Source of the DNA: Candidatus Scalindua japonica
GTDB taxonomy: Bacteria; Planctomycetota; Brocadiia; Brocadiales; Scalinduaceae
Assembly (NCBI RefSeq): GCF_002443295.1
Contig: NZ_BAOS01000029.1
Location: forward strand, 62,001 to 126,000
Length of the DNA: 64,000 bases
Direction: 5' to 3'
A program made the position numbers and the translations under genes. The notes below the pieces were generated by a model. It was given only the letters and a program-made list of their open reading frames with translations. It had not been told where the DNA came from and ran no database searches. Positions within the stretch are counted from its first letter, which is position 1. Each line of letters begins with the position of its first letter. This document shows positions 17,434 through 26,803 of the stretch, one piece after another.

Positions 17434-18133
17434 AGAAAAACCAGGACGCGGATCTGTATATAAGGTAAAGACTGACTAAAAAAACCTTATTCTAATAATA
17501 TAATAATGCCTCAATACTGTCTCCTTTAATAAACTAAGCAACTAAATATATTTATACTTTCCAAAGATGATTACAACTTAATAAAAATCAGAATGAAAAT
17601 CAAAGAAAATAATACATATTTAGGAAAGCAGGAATTACGGAAGTGGGCCAATTGCAACTATCAGCAATATGTAGAAATGGCTAAATGTTTTTGCCAAATC
17701 CAATAAAATTGGACCAGCAATAGTTAGTTGTTTTGCCGGAATATACAAATGCGCTGAGAAATATGCTTGTGCTGATAATCAGGATGTTTTCATTATATCA
17801 GGATAAATATTCTCGTCTTTAACTACTTCATAAATAAATGGAATGCTGATTTTTAATGACATTATTGATGAGAAAATATAAGATATTGACTTATGGGAAA
17901 TTTAAAAAAGCGCACGGCACACCCGCTCCCCGCCAGAATGCGGCGGGCTGATGCACGACTTTGGCCGAACGAGTAGCCTGATTGTGCATGGGTAGAGGTG
18001 CTTGTTTGCGATAGGAAGCGCCATCATGTGGGTCGGGGAGGTTTGTTCGCTGTCAGGGCGCTAATCAAAACAGGCCATGCGATAACTATTCCTTCGCAGA
18101 TGATACTACAAGATCAGAAGAGAATGTTTATAG
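17434..18133. other. 700-base intergenic region, AT-rich then abruptly GC-rich
   Basis: The first 470 bases are AT-rich without a recognisable gene. The last part (17911-18090) is visibly GC-richer and strongly structured; it is listed separately. Confidence 0.5.
17911..18090 (+). ncRNA. Candidate structured leader RNA upstream of the ferredoxin fusion gene
   Basis: Several stems lie in a row: CCCGCC/GGCGGG (17929-17934 with 17942-17947), ATGCAC/GTGCAT (17951-17956 with 17984-17989) and GGTGCTT/AAGCGCC with one G-T pair (17997-18003 with 18016-18022). AGCGCC at 18017-18022 can instead pair perfectly with GGCGCT at 18057-18062, giving two mutually exclusive folds. The strand is inferred from its position before the gene at 18134. 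It could be a regulatory leader, a stand-alone RNA, or the remnant end of a mobile element. Confidence 0.4.
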
Positions 18134-20599
18134 ATGAGTAAGGTAAAAGCAAAACAAGGTTTTACAAATTATAAGATCAGGTTGGTGGTCCAGGCACTAA
18201 TATTTGCAGCATTTATCTGTCTGTTGATATTTGCTGATCCTGTTGCTGAAAAGGATGGGATGGTAGATGTTTTTCTTCGCATGAGTCCGCTCTCTGCAAT
18301 CGGTGCAATGGTGGCGGCAAAGGAGTTTATTTTAAGGTATTGGCCGGCTTTTATCATCTTGGCGGCTTCTCTGTTTCTCGGTCGTTTCTTCTGCGGCTGG
18401 GTATGTCCTCTCGGAACTACTCTTGATGTTACCGATGGTTTACTTAAAAAACAGAGAAAGAGAGTATCGCATAAGATTTATGATGGCAAAAGGCTGAAGT
18501 ATTATATATTGGCCTTTCTCCTATTAAGCCTGTTTATAGGCCATCAGATGGTTGGCTGGTTTGATCCGATTAGTATTGCGACAAACGCGTACACTGTTGT
18601 TATCCATCCTTACTTCGTTTCGCTCATCAATTCACTTTTTAATTTTCTCCATAAAATTTATTTTATCAGTTTTGTAAGTGACCCTGTCCATGCTTTGTTA
18701 AAGGAGGCGTTATTCGCGTTGCACGCGCCGTTTTTCAGAGGTCATCTTGTTTTTCTCATAGTTTTATCTGTAATAATACTGTTGGGGCTGTTTTACAAGA
18801 GGTATTGGTGCAGGAACCTGTGTCCATTAGGGGCGCTGTTTGCTCTCTTGTCAGGTTGGTCGATCTTTAATCGTGTGGTGGGAGAAAGTGTTTGCGATAG
18901 TTGTGACAGGTGTAATGTTGATTGCAAGATGGGGGCTATAGATGAGACAGGAATGAAAACCCAGGCGGGCGAGTGTGTTCTATGCATGAAATGTCAGGAA
19001 ATATGTCATACCAGTGCTGTCAGGTTTACGGGAAAACAACCGCCGGCGCAGGACATTCCGGTTAATTTGACAAAGAGGGGCTTTGTGGCTGCATGTGTTT
19101 CAAGTGCAGTTATTACACCTCTATTATCAATGAACTTTAGAAAGAAGAAGAACCAGGGTAATCTTGGGATTATACGCCCTCCAGGATCGGTTCCTGAAGA
19201 TGAATTTCAGGCCAAGTGTGTAAGGTGTGGCGAGTGTATGAGGGTATGCAAGACAAATGGTCTGCACCCGACAATTTTGGAGGCAGGATTGAGTGGAGTG
19301 TGGACCCCGCAGCTGATGCCTCGGATCGGATATTGCGCGCATGATTGTGTGCTTTGTACAAAGGTGTGTCCTTCGGGGGCAATTACCAGGCTTTCTAAAG
19401 AGAAGAAGCAGCGTCTGGCAATAGGAAAAGCGAGAATAGACAGGAACAGGTGTATTCCGTGGGTAGGTTATGCGCGATTGCCGGATTTAGATAAGAGTTG
19501 GGAGGATGTCAGTTGCGGCGTGTGTGAAGAGGTCTGTCCTGTCCCAACAAAGGCGATCCATTTTAATACATATGTCCATGGTAATGGCAAAGAGATAAGA
19601 AGAGTGTATGTGAGAGAAGAATCCTGTATCGGATGCGGTTTTTGTGAGAAAGTCTGTCCTGTAAATGGACGTTCCGCAATAGTCGTTGAAGGGATACAGC
19701 CCCAGGTAATGACAAGGGAGATTGAAATAATTGAGAAGGAGATCTTTCCTGCTACTATTGACCAATGGAAAATGGAAGAGAGGTCAAAAGTATATGCCGG
19801 TAAAGACAAACTTTTTGAATACATTAATGGCGGTGCCGAAGTTTATTTGTCTTACTCATTTATTCAAGTATCAACAGCCATATATGTAAATAAGGATAGT
19901 GGCAGTTCTGTAAAAATTGATATCTGGGAGTTTGGTAGTTCCGATGATGCCTATGGTGTATTTGCAAAAGACAGAGCGGGGAAAGGCGTAAACATTGGTA
20001 ACGAAGCCTCGTTATACGATAATTACCTGTGGGTCTGGAAAGAGAGATATTTCATAACTGTTGAGCCTTATAACGGTAGTGTCAGCCCTGATGATGTCAC
20101 CTTTGTCGGGACTTCCGTTGCAGGTAATTTCCCTGCCGGTAAAGTTAGTTTGCCGTATATATTCAGGTATCTGCCTGAGTATGGATATGTCCAGGGGAGT
20201 TCAAGGTACTTTCATAAAAAGATAATCCTTGATAATTTATATATTTTTGGCCGGTTTATTGAAAAAAATGTATTTAACCTGAGCGTGCAGACAGATGCAG
20301 TAGTTGCAGGCTTTAAGCCTGACAAAGATCGTTCACCTTTCAAAATGTTGTTCGTTAAGTATTCCGATAATCAAGTTGCGATTGAATCATTAAATAATTT
20401 CGTTGCATTGAGAGAATCATGGGGAGAACAATATCTGAAAACAGGACAGGTACATACATTTGAGGATTTGAAAGGTAAATTCAGCAGTGTGACATGTGTC
20501 AATAGTCTTGTCATTGCCACGTTCTTTGTAGAAACAAGAGAGGAATCGGAATTATATATTGATAAGGTTGTATCGAAGGTTAAAGGCCCTCAGTACTAA
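18134..20599 (+). CDS. NapH-like polyferredoxin membrane protein fused to a DUF6599-type domain
   Basis: The 821-residue protein begins with four or five membrane helices containing the NapH/NosR-type cysteine loops FCGWVCPLG and WCRNLCPLG. Soluble ferredoxin motifs follow (CDSCDRCNVDC, CVLCMKCQEIC, CVRCGECMRVC, CVLCTKVC, CGVCEEVCP, CIGCGFCEKVCP), enough cysteines for several 4Fe-4S clusters. From about residue 540 the C-terminus is a different domain containing YINGGAEVYLSYSF and WEFGSSDDAYGVF, which I recognise as DUF6599-like. The first part should move electrons between the quinone pool and soluble or periplasmic partners; the added domain has no known activity. It stands alone, 70 bases before rpsO. 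Confidence 0.85.
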   Translation: MSKVKAKQGFTNYKIRLVVQALIFAAFICLLIFADPVAEKDGMVDVFLRMSPLSAIGAMVAAKEFILRYWPAFIILAASLFLGRFFCGWVCPLGTTLDVTDGLLKKQRKRVSHKIYDGKRLKYYILAFLLLSLFIGHQMVGWFDPISIATNAYTVVIHPYFVSLINSLFNFLHKIYFISFVSDPVHALLKEALFALHAPFFRGHLVFLIVLSVIILLGLFYKRYWCRNLCPLGALFALLSGWSIFNRVVGESVCDSCDRCNVDCKMGAIDETGMKTQAGECVLCMKCQEICHTSAVRFTGKQPPAQDIPVNLTKRGFVAACVSSAVITPLLSMNFRKKKNQGNLGIIRPPGSVPEDEFQAKCVRCGECMRVCKTNGLHPTILEAGLSGVWTPQLMPRIGYCAHDCVLCTKVCPSGAITRLSKEKKQRLAIGKARIDRNRCIPWVGYARLPDLDKSWEDVSCGVCEEVCPVPTKAIHFNTYVHGNGKEIRRVYVREESCIGCGFCEKVCPVNGRSAIVVEGIQPQVMTREIEIIEKEIFPATIDQWKMEERSKVYAGKDKLFEYINGGAEVYLSYSFIQVSTAIYVNKDSGSSVKIDIWEFGSSDDAYGVFAKDRAGKGVNIGNEASLYDNYLWVWKERYFITVEPYNGSVSPDDVTFVGTSVAGNFPAGKVSLPYIFRYLPEYGYVQGSSRYFHKKIILDNLYIFGRFIEKNVFNLSVQTDAVVAGFKPDKDRSPFKMLFVKYSDNQVAIESLNNFVALRESWGEQYLKTGQVHTFEDLKGKFSSVTCVNSLVIATFFVETREESELYIDKVVSKVKGPQY

Positions 20600-20668
20600 A
20601 ATTTTTGTTGGAAATCTAAGTACTGTTGTGATATATTATGCGATACTATATATTTAAAGGAGATTAAT

Positions 20669-20938
20669 ATGGGCATAGCAAAAGAGTTGAAGACAGAATT
20701 AATTGAGGGTAATAAAGTTCACGATACCGACACGGGTTCTCCGGAAGTACAGGTTGCTTTATTGACGGAACGGATAAAACATCTGAGTGATCATCTGAAA
20801 GAGCACAAAAAGGACCATACGTCCAGGCGTGGGTTACTTATGATGGTTGGTAAAAGAGCAAGGTTGTTGAAATATCTTAATAGAAAAAATGAAGAAGGTT
20901 ATAAGAGCCTGATAAAGAAGTTGGGCATACGTCGTTAA
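20669..20938 (+). CDS. rpsO: 30S ribosomal protein S15
   Basis: The 89-residue product has the usual length and the family signature [16 protein letters not shown], followed by [16 protein letters not shown] and the KYLNRKN segment. It binds 16S rRNA early in 30S assembly. AAGGAG precedes the ATG. It is followed by pnp 24 bases later, the classic rpsO-pnp pair. Confidence 0.98.
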   Translation: MGIAKELKTELIEGNKVHDTDTGSPEVQVALLTERIKHLSDHLKEHKKDHTSRRGLLMMVGKRARLLKYLNRKNEEGYKSLIKKLGIRR

Positions 20939-20962
20939 ATAGGTTGGTGAAAGGATTTTATA

Positions 20963-23065
20963 GTGAAAAATATAGTTGAAGAGACGATTGGCGGAGAGAT
21001 TATGAGCATCGAGTCCGGCGAAGTTGCAACGCAGGCGGATGGCTCTGTTATCGTTCGTTATGGAGATACGGTCGTTCTGACTACGGCGGTATGTGGTGAT
21101 CAGAAGGGAGGTGATTTCCTCCCTATGACAGTTGATTATAGAGAGAAAACTTACTCCGTAGGAAAATTTCCAGGTGGTTTTTTTAAGCGTGAAAGTAGAC
21201 CTTCAAACAAGGAAATTTTAACAATGAGGATGACAGACAGGCCAATGCGTCCCCTTTTTCCAAAAGGTTATACAAATGAGGTACAAGTAATGTCTGCAGT
21301 CTTATCTGCTGATAAAGAGACCGATCCTGATGTTATTTCTATGGTTGGGGCATCTGCTGCGGTATCTATATCAGGTATGCCATTTAACGGCCCTACCGGT
21401 TCAGTGAGGGTTGGTTTAATAAATGATGAATTTGTAATTAATCCTAAAAACTCGGAACTTGAATCCAGTAGTATCAACCTGGTTGTATCCGGAACGGAAG
21501 ACGCGGTAATGATGGTGGAATCTTCCGGGAAGGAGGTTTCTGAGGATAAGTTTGTTGATGCGATAATGTTTGGTTTTGAAGAGATAAAAAAGATTGTGCG
21601 TATGCAGAAAGAGTTGGTTGCAAAATGCGGGAAGGAGAGACAGGAACATGAGGAGCCAACGCTGGATACCGCGCTTTATGATGACATAAAGGCAAAGGCG
21701 TATGAAGAGATCAAGGTGAAATCTTTAGTCAAAGGTAAGCATGCCCGTAAAAAAGCTATAAAAGAAGCGCGTACCAAATTTATTGAAGAGTATTGCACCG
21801 AAGAAGACGAAGAAGGTAAAGAGGATAGGGTAAAGGAAGTTTATGGAGCTCTTGTAGAAGCGGCAGTGCAGGAACAAATTATTAATGAGAAGACAAGAAT
21901 TGACGGTAGAGGTCTCACTGATATAAGGCCCATTACAAGTAAGGTTAGTTTTCTGCCGAGGACCCATGGCTCTGCCCTGTTTACCAGGGGAGAAACTCAG
22001 GCGCTTGTTGTGGCAACGCTGGGAACATCAATGGATGAACAGCGTGTAGATGGTCTGGTAGATGGTTATACGAAAAAGTTTATGTTGGATTATAATTTCC
22101 CACCATTTTGTGTCGGTGAAGCGAAACCGATCCGTGGACCGGGTAGACGCGAAATTGGGCATGGTACTTTGGCTGAAAAGGCCCTTGAGCCAATGGTGCC
22201 AGCTTTCGAAGATTTCCCTTACACAATACGGATAGTATCTGATATTCTCGAATCAAATGGGTCTTCTTCAATGGCGAGTATTTGTGGTGGTACACTTTGC
22301 ATGATGGATGCGGGGATTCCGATGAAACGACCGGTTGCGGGTATAGCAATGGGGTTGATAAAAGAGGGTGATGAGATCCGAATACTATCTGACATTTTAG
22401 GTGATGAGGACCATTTGGGGGCTATGGACTTTAAAGTTGCCGGAACAGAGGTTGGTATTACTGCCCTTCAGATGGACTTAAAGATAAAAGGTATAAGTGA
22501 GCAAATTATGAGAGATGCGCTTGCTCAGGCGAAAGAGGGCAGGATGCATATCTTAAAGGAGATGCAAACTGCTATCGAGGGGCCTCGCAGCGAGATTTCA
22601 GTTCATGCTCCAAAGCTGGTTAAAATTAACATAAATCCGGACAAGATAGGATTGGTTATCGGCCCTGGCGGAAAAAATATTAAGAAGATTCAGGAGGAAT
22701 CATCGTCACGAGTGGAAATAGAAGATGATGGTACTATCGTAATTTCTGCGGCGACTCTTGAATCAGTAGAGCTTGCCAAGACATATATTAAGGGACTTAC
22801 TGATGATGCTGAGGTAGGGAAGATATACAATGGAAAGATTGTTTCCGTTAAAGAGTATGGTGTCTTTGTTGAAATAATGCCGGGAAAAGAAGGCCTGGTG
22901 CACATTTCCGAACTTTCTAATGATTATATTGAGAAAGTGGAAGATGTGGTAAAAATGGGTGATGAAGTTAAAGTAAAGCTGATAGGTATAGATGATCAAA
23001 AAAGGCTGAAGTTAAGTAGAAAAGCCGCTCTTAAGGACGAAGGTACTGTTCCGACTAGTACATAA
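20963..23065 (+). CDS. pnp: Polyribonucleotide nucleotidyltransferase (PNPase)
   Basis: This 700-residue protein is full length: two RNase PH domains (first with GDFLPMTVDYREK and FPGGFFKRE; second with RTHGSALFTRGETQ and DILGDEDHLGAMDFKVAGT), a KH domain (IGLVIGPGGKNIKKIQEES) and a C-terminal S1 domain (GKIVSVKEYGVFVEIMPGKEGLVHISEL). It degrades RNA from the 3' end by phosphorolysis as part of the degradosome. The start is GTG 20963, with AAGGA eight bases upstream. Probably co-transcribed with rpsO. Confidence 0.98.
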   Translation: MKNIVEETIGGEIMSIESGEVATQADGSVIVRYGDTVVLTTAVCGDQKGGDFLPMTVDYREKTYSVGKFPGGFFKRESRPSNKEILTMRMTDRPMRPLFPKGYTNEVQVMSAVLSADKETDPDVISMVGASAAVSISGMPFNGPTGSVRVGLINDEFVINPKNSELESSSINLVVSGTEDAVMMVESSGKEVSEDKFVDAIMFGFEEIKKIVRMQKELVAKCGKERQEHEEPTLDTALYDDIKAKAYEEIKVKSLVKGKHARKKAIKEARTKFIEEYCTEEDEEGKEDRVKEVYGALVEAAVQEQIINEKTRIDGRGLTDIRPITSKVSFLPRTHGSALFTRGETQALVVATLGTSMDEQRVDGLVDGYTKKFMLDYNFPPFCVGEAKPIRGPGRREIGHGTLAEKALEPMVPAFEDFPYTIRIVSDILESNGSSSMASICGGTLCMMDAGIPMKRPVAGIAMGLIKEGDEIRILSDILGDEDHLGAMDFKVAGTEVGITALQMDLKIKGISEQIMRDALAQAKEGRMHILKEMQTAIEGPRSEISVHAPKLVKININPDKIGLVIGPGGKNIKKIQEESSSRVEIEDDGTIVISAATLESVELAKTYIKGLTDDAEVGKIYNGKIVSVKEYGVFVEIMPGKEGLVHISELSNDYIEKVEDVVKMGDEVKVKLIGIDDQKRLKLSRKAALKDEGTVPTST

Positions 23066-23215
23066 ATAGTTGAATAATATTACGACTTTTTTTCTATATT
23101 AAATCATTGAATCTTGTAATAGGAAGAAACGTGAGTAAGAATATAAAATAGGTTTTTCTTAGTAAGTCATTATTTTATATTTTTGTAAGTGTACTATGTA
23201 AAATAAGGAGTTGAA

Positions 23216-23434
23216 ATGATTAAGAAGGGTACTGTAAAGTGGTTTGATGTGAAAAAAGGCTTTGGCTTTATTCAACAGGAAGATGGAAGCGACATATTTG
23301 TTCACTACTCGAATATCTCTGGGAATGACTTCAAAGTATTAGAAGATGGAGAAAGTGTAGAATTTGAAGTTATAGACGGCCATAAAGGGTTACAAGCTCA
23401 AAATGTAACAAAAGCGGAAGAAGCAAAGACATAA
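23216..23434 (+). CDS. Cold-shock domain protein
   Basis: The 72-residue protein is a single cold-shock domain with both RNA-binding motifs, KGFGFI (RNP1) and DIFVHYSNI (RNP2), after the typical KKGTVKWFD start. It acts as an RNA chaperone. GGAG precedes the ATG, and a 150-base leader separates it from pnp, a length compatible with the leader regulation known in this family. A strong terminator follows. Confidence 0.95.
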   Translation: MIKKGTVKWFDVKKGFGFIQQEDGSDIFVHYSNISGNDFKVLEDGESVEFEVIDGHKGLQAQNVTKAEEAKT

Positions 23435-23453
23435 ATCTCTGTTTTTTATTAAT

Positions 23454-23503
23454 ATAAGCCAGGAAAGTAAATAAATATATATTCTTTCCTGGCTTATTTT
23501 TTT
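23454..23503 (+). terminator. Rho-independent terminator after the cold-shock gene
   Basis: A perfect 14-bp stem (23454-23467 with 23484-23497) is followed by a run of T. One of the clearest terminators in the window. Confidence 0.92.
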
Positions 23504-23538
23504 GGGTCTTCCTTTTTTTTACAAATTTTTAAGGCAAG

Positions 23539-23590
23539 CCTCTCTTCCCCGGACAAAATACGCGGGGAACTTGTGTCCGGGGAAGAGAGG
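23539..23590. repeat. Perfect 17-bp GC-rich inverted repeat before the histidine kinase
   Basis: The 17 bases at 23539-23555 are the exact reverse complement of 23574-23590, with an 18-base loop. It ends immediately before the kinase reading frame, so in the mRNA it would be a stable hairpin in the leader. It may be a second terminator lacking a T-run or a regulatory structure. Confidence 0.7.
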
Positions 23591-23625
23591 TGGGTCATGT
23601 TTATGTAATGAGAGGCTTGGAAAGT

Positions 23626-24339
23626 ATGTCAGAGAATAATTTCAATTCAGGTGAATTAAATTATCTTAATACGTTAGCTGCCGGTTTAGTTCATGAAATC
23701 AAGAATCCATTGAATGCGATAAGCATAAATTTACAATTGTTGAATGAAGATTTACAAGATCAAGACTCGGAGAGAGACAGAAAAATGTCAAACAGGGTTC
23801 AATTGTTACAGAAGGAAGTTGGCAGGTTGGATCATATTCTCAGTGATTTCCTGAGATTTGCCAAGACACCGGTACTTCATTTCGAGAAATGTGATATTAA
23901 TGGCGTTATAGAAAGTGTGCTGGACTTTATTGGTCCTGAAGCCATGCAGAATTCCATCAGGATCCTTAAAAGCTTTGATACAACGCTACCTAAATGTAAC
24001 CTGGATAGTAGCGTAATAAAGCAAGCCTTGCTAAATGTAATACTTAATGCGCAACAAGCGATGCCGAACGGGGGAGAGCTGATGGTAAGGACTTATCAAA
24101 ACGGTGAGAATGTTTTTATAGATATTACAGATACTGGTGTTGGGGTTCAAGAAAACAAGATTGATAAAATATTTCAAGTATACTATTCAACAAAAAAAAA
24201 TGGGACAGGTCTTGGGTTGCCGACTGCCAGGAGAATTATTGAAGAAAACAGAGGTACGATAAACATACGCAGTGAAGATGGTAAAGGGAGTAGTTTCTTA
24301 ATAAAATTACCTGTTAATTATAAACCGGAAGCAAAATAA
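23626..24339 (+). CDS. Sensor histidine kinase (NtrB-like)
   Basis: The kinase has no membrane segment and no obvious PAS domain, so it is probably cytoplasmic. The phosphorylated histidine lies in AAGLVHEIKNPLNAIS, followed by the dimerisation helices and the ATP-binding domain (NVILNAQQAMPNGG as N box, DITDTGVGV as G1, GTGLGLPTARRIIEE as G2). The frame is open from GTG 23590; I prefer ATG 23626 because a GGAAAG stretch precedes it, but ATG 23608 is possible, and the length is then 237 to 249 residues. The response regulator starts two bases after its stop, so the two form one unit. The signal is unknown. Confidence 0.9.
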   Translation: MSENNFNSGELNYLNTLAAGLVHEIKNPLNAISINLQLLNEDLQDQDSERDRKMSNRVQLLQKEVGRLDHILSDFLRFAKTPVLHFEKCDINGVIESVLDFIGPEAMQNSIRILKSFDTTLPKCNLDSSVIKQALLNVILNAQQAMPNGGELMVRTYQNGENVFIDITDTGVGVQENKIDKIFQVYYSTKKNGTGLGLPTARRIIEENRGTINIRSEDGKGSSFLIKLPVNYKPEAK

Positions 24340-24340
24340 A

Positions 24341-25693
24341 ATGGACGCAAGTATTTTAATCATCGATGATCAAAAAGACCAGGCTGAAGCGATAGCAGAG
24401 AGTTTGGGAAATGCAGGCTATACATGTTCAACCACTACGAGTGGCAATAATGTCGTAGATATGATCAGAAGAGATGGGATAGACGTGGTGATTACGGATT
24501 TGGTTATGCATGAGTTTGATGGGATGAGGATTTTGAAGGAAACCAAAGAGAACTCACCTGAAACAGAAGTTATTATAATAACCGGCCATGGTAGTGTTGA
24601 GAATGCGGTTACTGCCATGCAGAAAGGGGCAGCTACATATCTGTTAAAACCTATAAATATAAACCATTTAAGGGCTGTTGTGGGCAAGGTTGTTGAGAAG
24701 CAGAATATAGTAAGAAGTAATATAGAATTGCATAAACAGCTTGAAGAAAAATTTGGCTTTGCCGGTATTATAGGTAATAGCCAGCAGATGCATAGGATCT
24801 TCAGTATATTGAAACAGATTGCATCTACTACTGCGACCGTTTTGGTTGTGGGTGAAAGTGGCACGGGTAAAGAGTTAATAGCCAGGGCAATCCACTATAA
24901 TGGACCACGAAAAAACAATCCTTTTGTTGAACTGAATTCTGCCGCTATTTCAGAGTCACTTCTTGAAAGCGAGTTGTTTGGGCATGAAAAAGGAGCATTT
25001 ACAGGGGCTTTGCAACTGAGGAAAGGGAAGTTTGAATATGCGAATAATGGTTCTCTTTTTCTGGATGAGGTTGGTGACATGCCCCTGACAACACAGGCAA
25101 AACTGTTAAGATTGATAGAAGACGGAAGGATTGTACGTATTGGCAGTAATGAATCAATAAAGATAGATGTAAGGATTATAGCGGCTACTAATAAGGATTT
25201 GGGAGAGTTGGTTAAAGAGGGTAAATTCAGAGAAGATTTATATTTCAGGTTTAATGTTATATGTCTCAGGCTACCACCATTAAGGGAGAGGCAGGAGGAT
25301 ATTTTCCTGTTGATGGATTCTTTTATTAAGGAGTTCTCTAAGAAAAATGGTAAGAACATTAAAGATATAAGTCCTGAAGCCAGGAAAATTTTATTTAGGT
25401 ATGACTGGCCGGGAAATGTAAGGGAACTTCGAAATTGTATTGAGAGTATGATTGTCTTTAATCAAAACGGAGTACTTGATATTGATGATATACCCGAGCA
25501 TATTTATAAGAGTAATAGGACGGCTTTAACAGGGCCAGTTTTTCCTGTTGGGGTGACTCTTGATGAAATGGAAAAAGAACTGATAAAAAACACGCTGGCA
25601 TATGTGGGAGGAAACAGAGGAGAGACAGCAAAGATACTGGGTATTGGAGAGAGAACGCTCTATAGGAAGCTTGAGAAGTATGGTCTGAAGTAG
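24341..25693 (+). CDS. Sigma-54-dependent response regulator (NtrC/AtoC family)
   Basis: The 450-residue protein has the three expected parts: a receiver domain (DDQ at the start, phosphorylated Asp in VVITDLVMHEFDG, conserved Lys in YLLKPI), a AAA+ domain (Walker A GESGTGKE, the sigma-54-contacting loop ELFGHEKGAFTGA, Walker B GSLFLDEVGDM, arginine finger region REDLYFRFNVI) and a C-terminal Fis-type helix-turn-helix (GNRGETAKILGIGERTLYRKL). It activates sigma-54 promoters when phosphorylated by the kinase just upstream. In PEP-CTERM organisms a similar pair (PrsK/PrsR) controls surface-protein genes, but this kinase lacks the membrane part, so that link is only a possibility. Confidence 0.95.
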   Translation: MDASILIIDDQKDQAEAIAESLGNAGYTCSTTTSGNNVVDMIRRDGIDVVITDLVMHEFDGMRILKETKENSPETEVIIITGHGSVENAVTAMQKGAATYLLKPININHLRAVVGKVVEKQNIVRSNIELHKQLEEKFGFAGIIGNSQQMHRIFSILKQIASTTATVLVVGESGTGKELIARAIHYNGPRKNNPFVELNSAAISESLLESELFGHEKGAFTGALQLRKGKFEYANNGSLFLDEVGDMPLTTQAKLLRLIEDGRIVRIGSNESIKIDVRIIAATNKDLGELVKEGKFREDLYFRFNVICLRLPPLRERQEDIFLLMDSFIKEFSKKNGKNIKDISPEARKILFRYDWPGNVRELRNCIESMIVFNQNGVLDIDDIPEHIYKSNRTALTGPVFPVGVTLDEMEKELIKNTLAYVGGNRGETAKILGIGERTLYRKLEKYGLK

Positions 25694-25750
25694 GTGGCAG
25701 GAGAGAGATGGCCTGAATATTGTCAGGCGGGTGTTTGTATCGCCCTGATG

Positions 25751-25809
25751 ACAAACCTCTTTTTCGAGAGGATCTCAGAGTTTGGAGTCCTCTCGAAAAA
25801 GAGGTTTGT
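25751..25809. terminator. Perfect 22-bp inverted repeat after the response regulator
   Basis: The arms 25751-25772 and 25788-25809 are exact reverse complements, loop 15 bases. There is no T-run after it. Its core CCTCTTTTTCGAGAGGA recurs exactly at 55813-55829, so it belongs to a dispersed repeat family as well as a possible terminator. Confidence 0.7.
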
Positions 25810-25921
25810 AGTGATTGTTAAATGTCGGGCTTAATACATATGGATGAACTTGACATTCTAAAATCTTTATGTTAGTTTTGGCTGAAGTTTAACCATTCTA
25901 TTTTGTGTAAAATACTGGTAA

Positions 25922-26803
25922 ATGTCTATGAAATATCAAGTAACTGTGAGATATGGTATTTTAAGAAATGTAGAAAAAGCTTTAACTCAAGATGCCGATT
26001 TGAGAAAGGGTGATAAGATTGTTGTTCGGTCTACCCGTGGTGTAGAATTAGGTGTCGCAATTTCACGTCCGCTGGAGTTGAATGCCGAAAGTGACATTTC
26101 CGGAATGGGTGAGGTGTTGCACAAGGTAACTGAAGAGGAAGAGAAAAAACAGGAGGAAATTGAAAAAGAAACAATCCCTTCAGAATATAGCTTTTGCCAG
26201 GAGAAAATAAAAGAACATGAGTTGCCAATGAAACTTGCCAGTGTTGAGCATCTGTTTGGAAGCAAAAAAATAATTTTTTATTTTCTGGCTAAAGGAAGGG
26301 TTGATTTCAGAGAATTGGTTAAGGATTTGGCCAAAAAATATAAAGCGAGAATTGAGATGAAACAAATCGGTGTTCGAGATGAAGCTAAGTTATTAGCCGA
26401 ATATGAACATTGTGGTAGAGAGCTTTGTTGCAGGACTTTTTTGAAGAACCTGGAACCGGTTACCATGAAGATGGCTAAGAATCAGAAAGCGACTCTTGAT
26501 CCATCAAAAATTTCCGGTAGATGTGGCAGGTTAATGTGTTGCTTGAGATATGAGGATGCTGCATATGAAGAAATGAAACACAAACTTCCAAGAAAAGGGA
26601 CGTTAATCGCTACTACCAAGGGTGTTGGAGAAGTTGTGGATTATGATATCCTGCAACAAAAAATAACCATGGAATCAAAAGATAAAAAGTTGATTGTTGT
26701 AAAGAAAAATGAAATTTTAGAGCAAGTAAGAGGGGCTAGATCCGGTACAAAAAAAGGGTGCGGATCTGAAACCGGCTCCGGTTGCGGGAACCACAGTGGA
26801 TAA
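25922..26803 (+). CDS. ricT: PSP1-domain protein RicT/YaaT
   Basis: The 293-residue protein belongs to the PSP1/YaaT family. In Bacillus, RicT forms a complex with RicA and RicF that carries iron-sulfur clusters and adjusts RNase Y activity. Signatures are KGDKIVVRSTRGVELG, DFRELVKDLAKKYKARIEMKQIGVRD split across the core, and the cysteine-rich core CGRELCCRTFL with SGRCGRLMCCLRYE. The C-terminal tail is Gly/Cys-rich. It overlaps metG by eight bases, a pairing widely conserved in bacteria. Confidence 0.92.
   Translation: MSMKYQVTVRYGILRNVEKALTQDADLRKGDKIVVRSTRGVELGVAISRPLELNAESDISGMGEVLHKVTEEEEKKQEEIEKETIPSEYSFCQEKIKEHELPMKLASVEHLFGSKKIIFYFLAKGRVDFRELVKDLAKKYKARIEMKQIGVRDEAKLLAEYEHCGRELCCRTFLKNLEPVTMKMAKNQKATLDPSKISGRCGRLMCCLRYEDAAYEEMKHKLPRKGTLIATTKGVGEVVDYDILQQKITMESKDKKLIVVKKNEILEQVRGARSGTKKGCGSETGSGCGNHSG

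Noticed and set aside
17911-18090. Integron attC site in the GC-rich island
   Set aside because: The core-site sequences expected at attC ends and a neighbouring cassette are absent.
23590-23626. Longest kinase frame from GTG 23590
   Set aside because: Its start overlaps the right arm of the hairpin and lacks a binding site; starts at 23608 or 23626 are more plausible.
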